Assembly: GCA_035771175.1 (NCBI GenBank)
Contig: CM069593.1
Location: forward strand, 3,094,461-3,158,460
Reading direction: 5' to 3'
Length of the DNA stretch: 64,000 nt
From: Paratinospora sagittata
Taxonomy: Eukaryota; Streptophyta; Magnoliopsida; Ranunculales; Menispermaceae
This document shows positions 60,826 to 64,000 of this stretch, one piece after another (position 1 is the stretch's first letter; each line of letters starts with the position of its first letter). The notes below the pieces were generated by a model. That model worked only from the letters and a program-made list of their open reading frames with translations. It was not told the origin of the DNA and did not search any database. The position numbers were made by a program, and so were the translations under genes.

Positions 60826-63800
60826 TGTCGGTCATATTAAGAAGAGAAATATAAAGAAAAAATAAATAAACAGAGAAGGCCATTTTTGTCATAAACTCAA
60901 AATTACCCCTCTTTTTGATAAATTATTACATTTCTGCACGTTATTAGTACAAAAACAGAGAAGGGTATTTTGGACTCTTGAAATATCTCAAGTTATTTTT
61001 CAAATTTCCAATTTTTCTTCCACGTTTCTCTCTTGTGTTCCTGTATTTTCTCAACTAAGTAACTGAACTAAAAAACTACATGCAGTCGAGTAGAGAAGAA
61101 CTTCAAACATTCATCCCTATGAGATGTTTTACCTTATTTTTAGTCAATATGATTTATTATATGACAAAAATATTGTTCTGTGAGTTCCATAGTGTAATCT
61201 ATTTTATTTTATTTTTATTCATAAAAAGTTTAAGCTACCTTAGTCTAGAGTCAGGATATGTCTCAAGCCTCAATAAGGGTTTATCGCGATACTAAGAGGT
61301 TGCCCACTAACAAGTGATACTTTTTAATTAAAAAAATAAGGACGACCAGCTTAGAATTCAAATTTTCACGTCGGGCAAGGAGTTTAAAGGTTTGTGGTTA
61401 AGAGTTTTGGTAAAGAATAACGGGAAGTAATATTGTAGTGAAAAACAAATCAATCTCTACCAACCATTTTTTTTATTTTTTTCCTTAAGCTTGAATGCAT
61501 TGATCAATAAATAAAAAATCACCACCAAATGTAGGGACCATATACTATAAAGATAGGGATTAGGGAAGAGAGTATAATATAATAAGCCTTCTTTATTTGT
61601 TTATTTTGGTAAAATTGTACAAAAAAAAAACATGGCTTAACTATTTCAAACCTTTGATCGTCTCGTGTCTTTTCGTTCTAGATTGAAAGTCACCATTATT
61701 ATCCGTTACTCTGCAAAAACAGCGTAGACACACGTGTCAATTGATTATGCTTAGATAGAAATACAATAACGTCGTGAATGCCGCTTTTACCAATAATTAT
61801 CCGACAAGTGTAATTTTTTCTCCCGAGTTAGGAATGCTAAAAAAAAAATGTTGATCTAACTGTAAAATAATATAATGTTACAATTACAAGTTCATAACTA
61901 TTGGATCATTTCCCTCAAAAAAATAAATTATTAGATCATTTATTACATACCTTAAGATGTATAAATCACACATATCCAATAAATATAAGCATATAGTTGT
62001 AAAATAATTATATTATTTTATACTTAGATTAACATTTCTACTCAAAATAGATATTCATGCTTATATGTGTCAAAACAAGCATAGCACCACATGATGAGGA
62101 GGAAAAAAAAATCATCACTCACAACACACCATATCAGCATAAATATTATTTTAGGTGAATTTATGTAAAATTTAAATGAATAAAAGATGATATGAAAGAG
62201 AAAGAAAGGCCCTTCTCAAATTATCATCATTCAAAACAAAGAATTCGCTAACATAGAATTGACATAATTGGTAAAGAGGTGACTTTAGAACCCAGAGATT
62301 ATACAACTAACTAATAATATTATTTCTTCTAAAAAAAAAAAAAAGAATTCAGTAAAAAATACTCATTTACAATTTGAAATTTAGCAATAGATTATGTGTG
62401 AACTAAAATAAAAGGAATCAAGAAAGAAAACTCACATGAGAAGGTTAGAAATGAGCTTAAAACAAGTAGTATCGTCGTTAACAATAGTGGTAGTAGGCAA
62501 GAGATGCATGGAAGAAGGATGAGCAAGAAATGGGCAATATATAGTATACAAAAGATGAAAAGGGTGAGAGGAATTATATTAAAAATGGATAGAAAATATA
62601 AAACTAGTGGATGAGAAATAAGGATAGTTATGTCTCTATTACAACTTGGTCCTTTTGGCTTATATTTATTTGAGCAGTGAAGTTCACTAGTTCATGAATA
62701 ATGACATCGTATATATATATATTTATCTCTTGTTATTATCAATTGAGATACAAATCACTTCATTTTTAGCAGAATATGCTTAATTTAAATGAATAGGAAT
62801 AAAGGTTTTCATTCTTTCTAATAATTTCATCTTGTGGATAAAGACTGATGAAAATTCACTTTCACGATTGCCCAATCAATTTTCACACCACCTTATATGA
62901 TTCTATGCAAGCTTGAAGAATATGTTCTTGGAATCAAAAACTTAATAAGAGTTTGAATCAATCTAATGTTAATCAAGGTCATATAAATGAGTGTGCATGG
63001 TAATGAAAAGTTATTGGACTTATAATAAAACAAATTAAAAACTAAAAGGCTTGTTATAAGGAGAATTATAATGAGGACCCGGTCGAGATTGCTCTACGAT
63101 GATTTATCAAAAGAAAGTAATGTCCATTCAAACTGTCCTTCTCGTGTATAAGTTGTCTCCCATTTACATATTCATTCAAAGTGTCCTTATCGTGTATAAG
63201 TTGTCTCTCATTTCATCAAAAGCTTATTTTGTACCAATAAGGGGTTGGTTCGTTAGTTCCTCGAACGAGTTATGAAGTGTATTTGAGAGACTCATCACGA
63301 GTTAAAGTCTGCCCTCGTACATTTTTATTAGGAGAGACGGCATCGTCCCTATAAATCTTTAAATCCCAAAGAATTAGTTTTGCCCTAAAAAGAAAAACAC
63401 CTGTCGAGTGTCCAAAATACGATACAAAAAAAAAACTTATTTTGTATTAGTATGATACTCACAACTCATTAATTTCTATTAAATTTTAATTTTTTTTATT
63501 TTTTTTATTTTCTTCGTATTGTTATAAGGACGAAAATGTTAAATTAATGAGGTGTAATATCATCAATTCAAAAGATAAGAGTAAACTTCTTTTTTGGTTA
63601 ATTGATGTTGTTGTTGATTACCTAACTACTGGAATGTGTTGATTGAAAAAATTTGTAGTCTAATCTTATTTTCGTTATAAGGTGACAAGCAGGGCAGAGG
63701 TATACGGGGCGTACCTAAGTATTTTAGAAAAAAAACCCTAATAGCACCCTTAGCCTTGGAAAATATTCCTCGTATACCCTTAATTTTCAAATCCTCGGCC

Positions 63801-64000
63801 CATAAACTCAGCTCCAAACCGACAAACCCTCAAAATTTCTCAAATTAGCCAACCTCAAACTAGCTCAAAGTCAAACGTCCAACCAAATCTCATATTTTCC
63901 AAATTGCTCTGTCCACAAAAAATTTTAGGTTTTATGTTATTGTATTATGTATTATAGTTAATATATGTATTTTTAAGAGTAAGGTTCATTATGTCCCCCT
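60826..64000. other. Upstream of the NPF gene, no gene seen
   Basis: 3.2 kb of AT-rich sequence holding the NPF promoter in its first part. Short open stretches exist on both strands but none has a recognisable domain. A CATATTCATTCAAA-GTGTCC / CTCGTGTATAAGTTGTCTC segment is imperfectly duplicated at about 63123-63212 (unit near 50 bp). Confidence 0.5.

Noticed and set aside
62436..62509. Minus-strand ATG with 24 open codons followed by a GTGAG donor-like site and a nearby TATATAT
   Set aside because: The TATA-like run is only about 32 bp before the ATG, leaving no leader. No second exon was found and the frame does not fit the NPF gene.

Overview
This is nuclear DNA of a flowering plant, almost certainly a dicot-type genome. 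It is AT-rich, its genes are split by GT-AG introns, its proteins are typical plant proteins, and it is full of plant transposons: Ty1/copia, Ty3/gypsy, Au-type SINEs, Tourist-like MITEs and a TRIM. I cannot name the species. No bacterial, CRISPR or phage feature is present.

Layout. (1) 115-20931 (+): a complete nine-exon NTAN1-type gene (protein N-terminal asparagine amidohydrolase). Its seventh intron is about 14.3 kb and holds a Ty3/gypsy element (6409-18529). A complete copia element (8529-13301) is nested in that element's reverse transcriptase, and a PIF/Harbinger element (16034-18151) is nested in its right LTR. (2) 20932-27178: intergenic, with a TRIM, a MITE, a SINE-like repeat and a broken half of a GATA zinc-finger gene. 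(3) 27283-30777 (+): ribosomal protein eL18, five exons. (4) 32175-34029 (+): a GATA factor of the GATA29-like kind, three exons. (5) 34493-47100: repeat-dominated. It holds a possible solo LTR, a four-copy 144-bp tandem repeat, a second copia element (36224 to about 41062), a MULE-like element with a 10-bp target duplication, a degenerate fragment of the nuclear chloroplast gene petC, and a long array of AACAGCGGTTT-like motifs. (6) 47230-55370 (-): a CCCH zinc-finger/KH protein, three exons with a 6.2-kb intron. (7) 58342-60825 (-): an NPF7-type (NRT1.5/NRT1.8-like) transporter, four exons. (8) 60826-64000: no gene I can support.

The five intact genes belong to unrelated processes (N-degron pathway, translation, transcription, RNA binding, ion transport) and do not form a functional cluster. 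The main interest is structural. The gypsy element is bounded by two LTRs in inverted, not direct, orientation, yet it has a perfect 5-bp target-site duplication. That suggests it integrated as an already rearranged cDNA. The petC fragment next to the AACAGCGGTTT motifs may be a gene piece captured by a DNA transposon. I found no convincing new enzyme system or defence system.

Exon coordinates were worked out by hand from splice signals and reading-frame continuity. Transposon boundaries rest on target duplications and terminal repeats where these are stated.
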